Of a DNA stretch of 64,000 nucleotides, positions 63,477 through 64,000 are shown in pieces. The notes beneath the pieces are model-generated. The model was not told where the DNA came from, made no database searches, and saw nothing but the letters and a program-made list of their open reading frames with translations. Position numbers and translations under genes: made by a program. This stretch comes from Maea johnstoni. Taxonomy: Eukaryota > Annelida > Polychaeta > Spionida > Magelonidae. The stretch lies in assembly GCA_963942565.1 (NCBI GenBank), contig OZ012684.1, forward strand, positions 70,754,303 through 70,818,302, in the 5' to 3' direction. The number at the start of each line of letters is the position of its first letter. The stretch's first letter is position 1.

Positions 63477-63849
63477 TCACCTATTTCAACATGGCTGCTT
63501 AAAACACAGATAGCCGAACTGGATGAGTGCCAGCTGCATCATTCCTCCAAGTTCTCACATATTATTGGCTTTGCGCTGTTAAATCTGGTATCATTTTGCC
63601 TAACACAACATATCAACACACAAACTATACAAAATGCGTCCCGTGTCGAAAACTACACTACTAGCTATTCACTTGAAAAGTTGAACATCTCCAAATATCA
63701 AAAATATAATTGTGACTTAAAGATTGTTTTAATTTTTTTTCTTTTAGCACAAATGTAAACATTTAAAAGTAGAACACCTATTTATTTTAACACTTTTTTC
63801 TTAGTCCCTAAGTGTTCCATCAGAGAATAGCGACTTACGTGACATTTGA

Positions 63850-64000
63850 TTAACCCTTCCAATGCCGAGGTTACTTTTGTCCAAACCACAAGGATGCAAA
63901 GAATTTTAAAAAACATCTAAACCCTGTCATGTTGATATTCATTAGATACCTCTCACTGAGTACCCATATGCCAGGGTTTCAGTAATTTTCCAGCTTTTTT
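63850..64000 (+). mobile_element. TTAA-type MITE, first family, cut by window edge
   Basis: Starts TTAA|CCCTTCCAATGCCGAGG and runs with the family consensus through CATCTAAACCCTGTCATG and GCCAGGGTTTCAG to the end of the window. Confidence 0.85.

Larger units (their letters stand above)
61000..63845. repeat. Three diverged ~0.8-1.2-kb tandem units around tRNA-Cys
   Basis: Landmarks recur in order in each unit: a C-run after TTTTACTTTTCC or ACTTCTACC (61,010; 62,130; 63,226), AAGGCGATGTCAGACTG (62,163; 63,247), the tRNA (61,360; 62,588; 63,406), GCCAGCTGC-TCATT, TTTGCCTACCACAA, AAAAGTTGAACAT-TCCAAATAT, and TTATTTTAACACTTTTTTCTTAG. Divergence is about 15-25 percent outside the tRNA, so the tRNA is under constraint or converted. 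Confidence 0.75.

Overview
The window is nuclear DNA from an invertebrate animal. It is AT-rich, has spliceosomal genes with GT/AG introns in conserved phases, long microsatellites, many short non-autonomous DNA transposons (MITEs) and nuclear-type tRNA genes. The protein families point to a slowly evolving, probably marine, bilaterian; the species cannot be fixed from the sequence. No bacterial genes, no CRISPR array, no recognisable transposase and no virus-like element were seen.

Left end (1-10.5 kb, minus strand): the first 16 coding exons (661 codons) of IPO13, an importin-beta family nuclear transport receptor. The start codon and N-terminus lie at 10.2 kb and the C-terminal third runs off the left edge. 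A strong acceptor at 10,481 suggests at least one non-coding leader exon further right.

Intergenic block (10.5-18.9 kb): foldback elements with target-site duplications at 11.25-11.6 and 13.5-14.1 kb, an old ~200-bp tandem array (14.1-15.8 kb), and a young array of three ~0.8-kb units (16.0-18.4 kb). Each young unit carries two perfect CRE palindromes and one CACGTG box. The array ends about 450 bp before the first exon of the next gene.

Middle (18.9-47.7 kb, plus strand): a four-exon FAM151/menorin gene (538 codons): a short cytoplasmic N-terminus with a signal anchor, a menorin/PLC-like phosphodiesterase domain, and an unassigned 190-residue C-terminal region. Its first intron is 22 kb and holds MITEs, minisatellites and one candidate conserved non-coding element. 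Every internal acceptor of this gene is preceded by decayed tandem copies of its own intron/exon boundary, and the donor side of exon 3 is also duplicated. IPO13 shows the same pattern at two boundaries. This recurrent exon-edge tandem duplication is the most unusual feature of the window.

Right end (47.7-64 kb): mostly repeats. TTAA-flanked piggyBac-type MITEs occur, one caught with its empty target site in a neighbouring tandem copy. There are very long (TA)n and (CT)n tracts, a single EF-hand exon on the minus strand that resembles PHF24, a tRNA-like element, and a dispersed cluster of tRNA-Cys(GCA) genes (four intact or nearly so, plus decayed copies), all on the minus strand.
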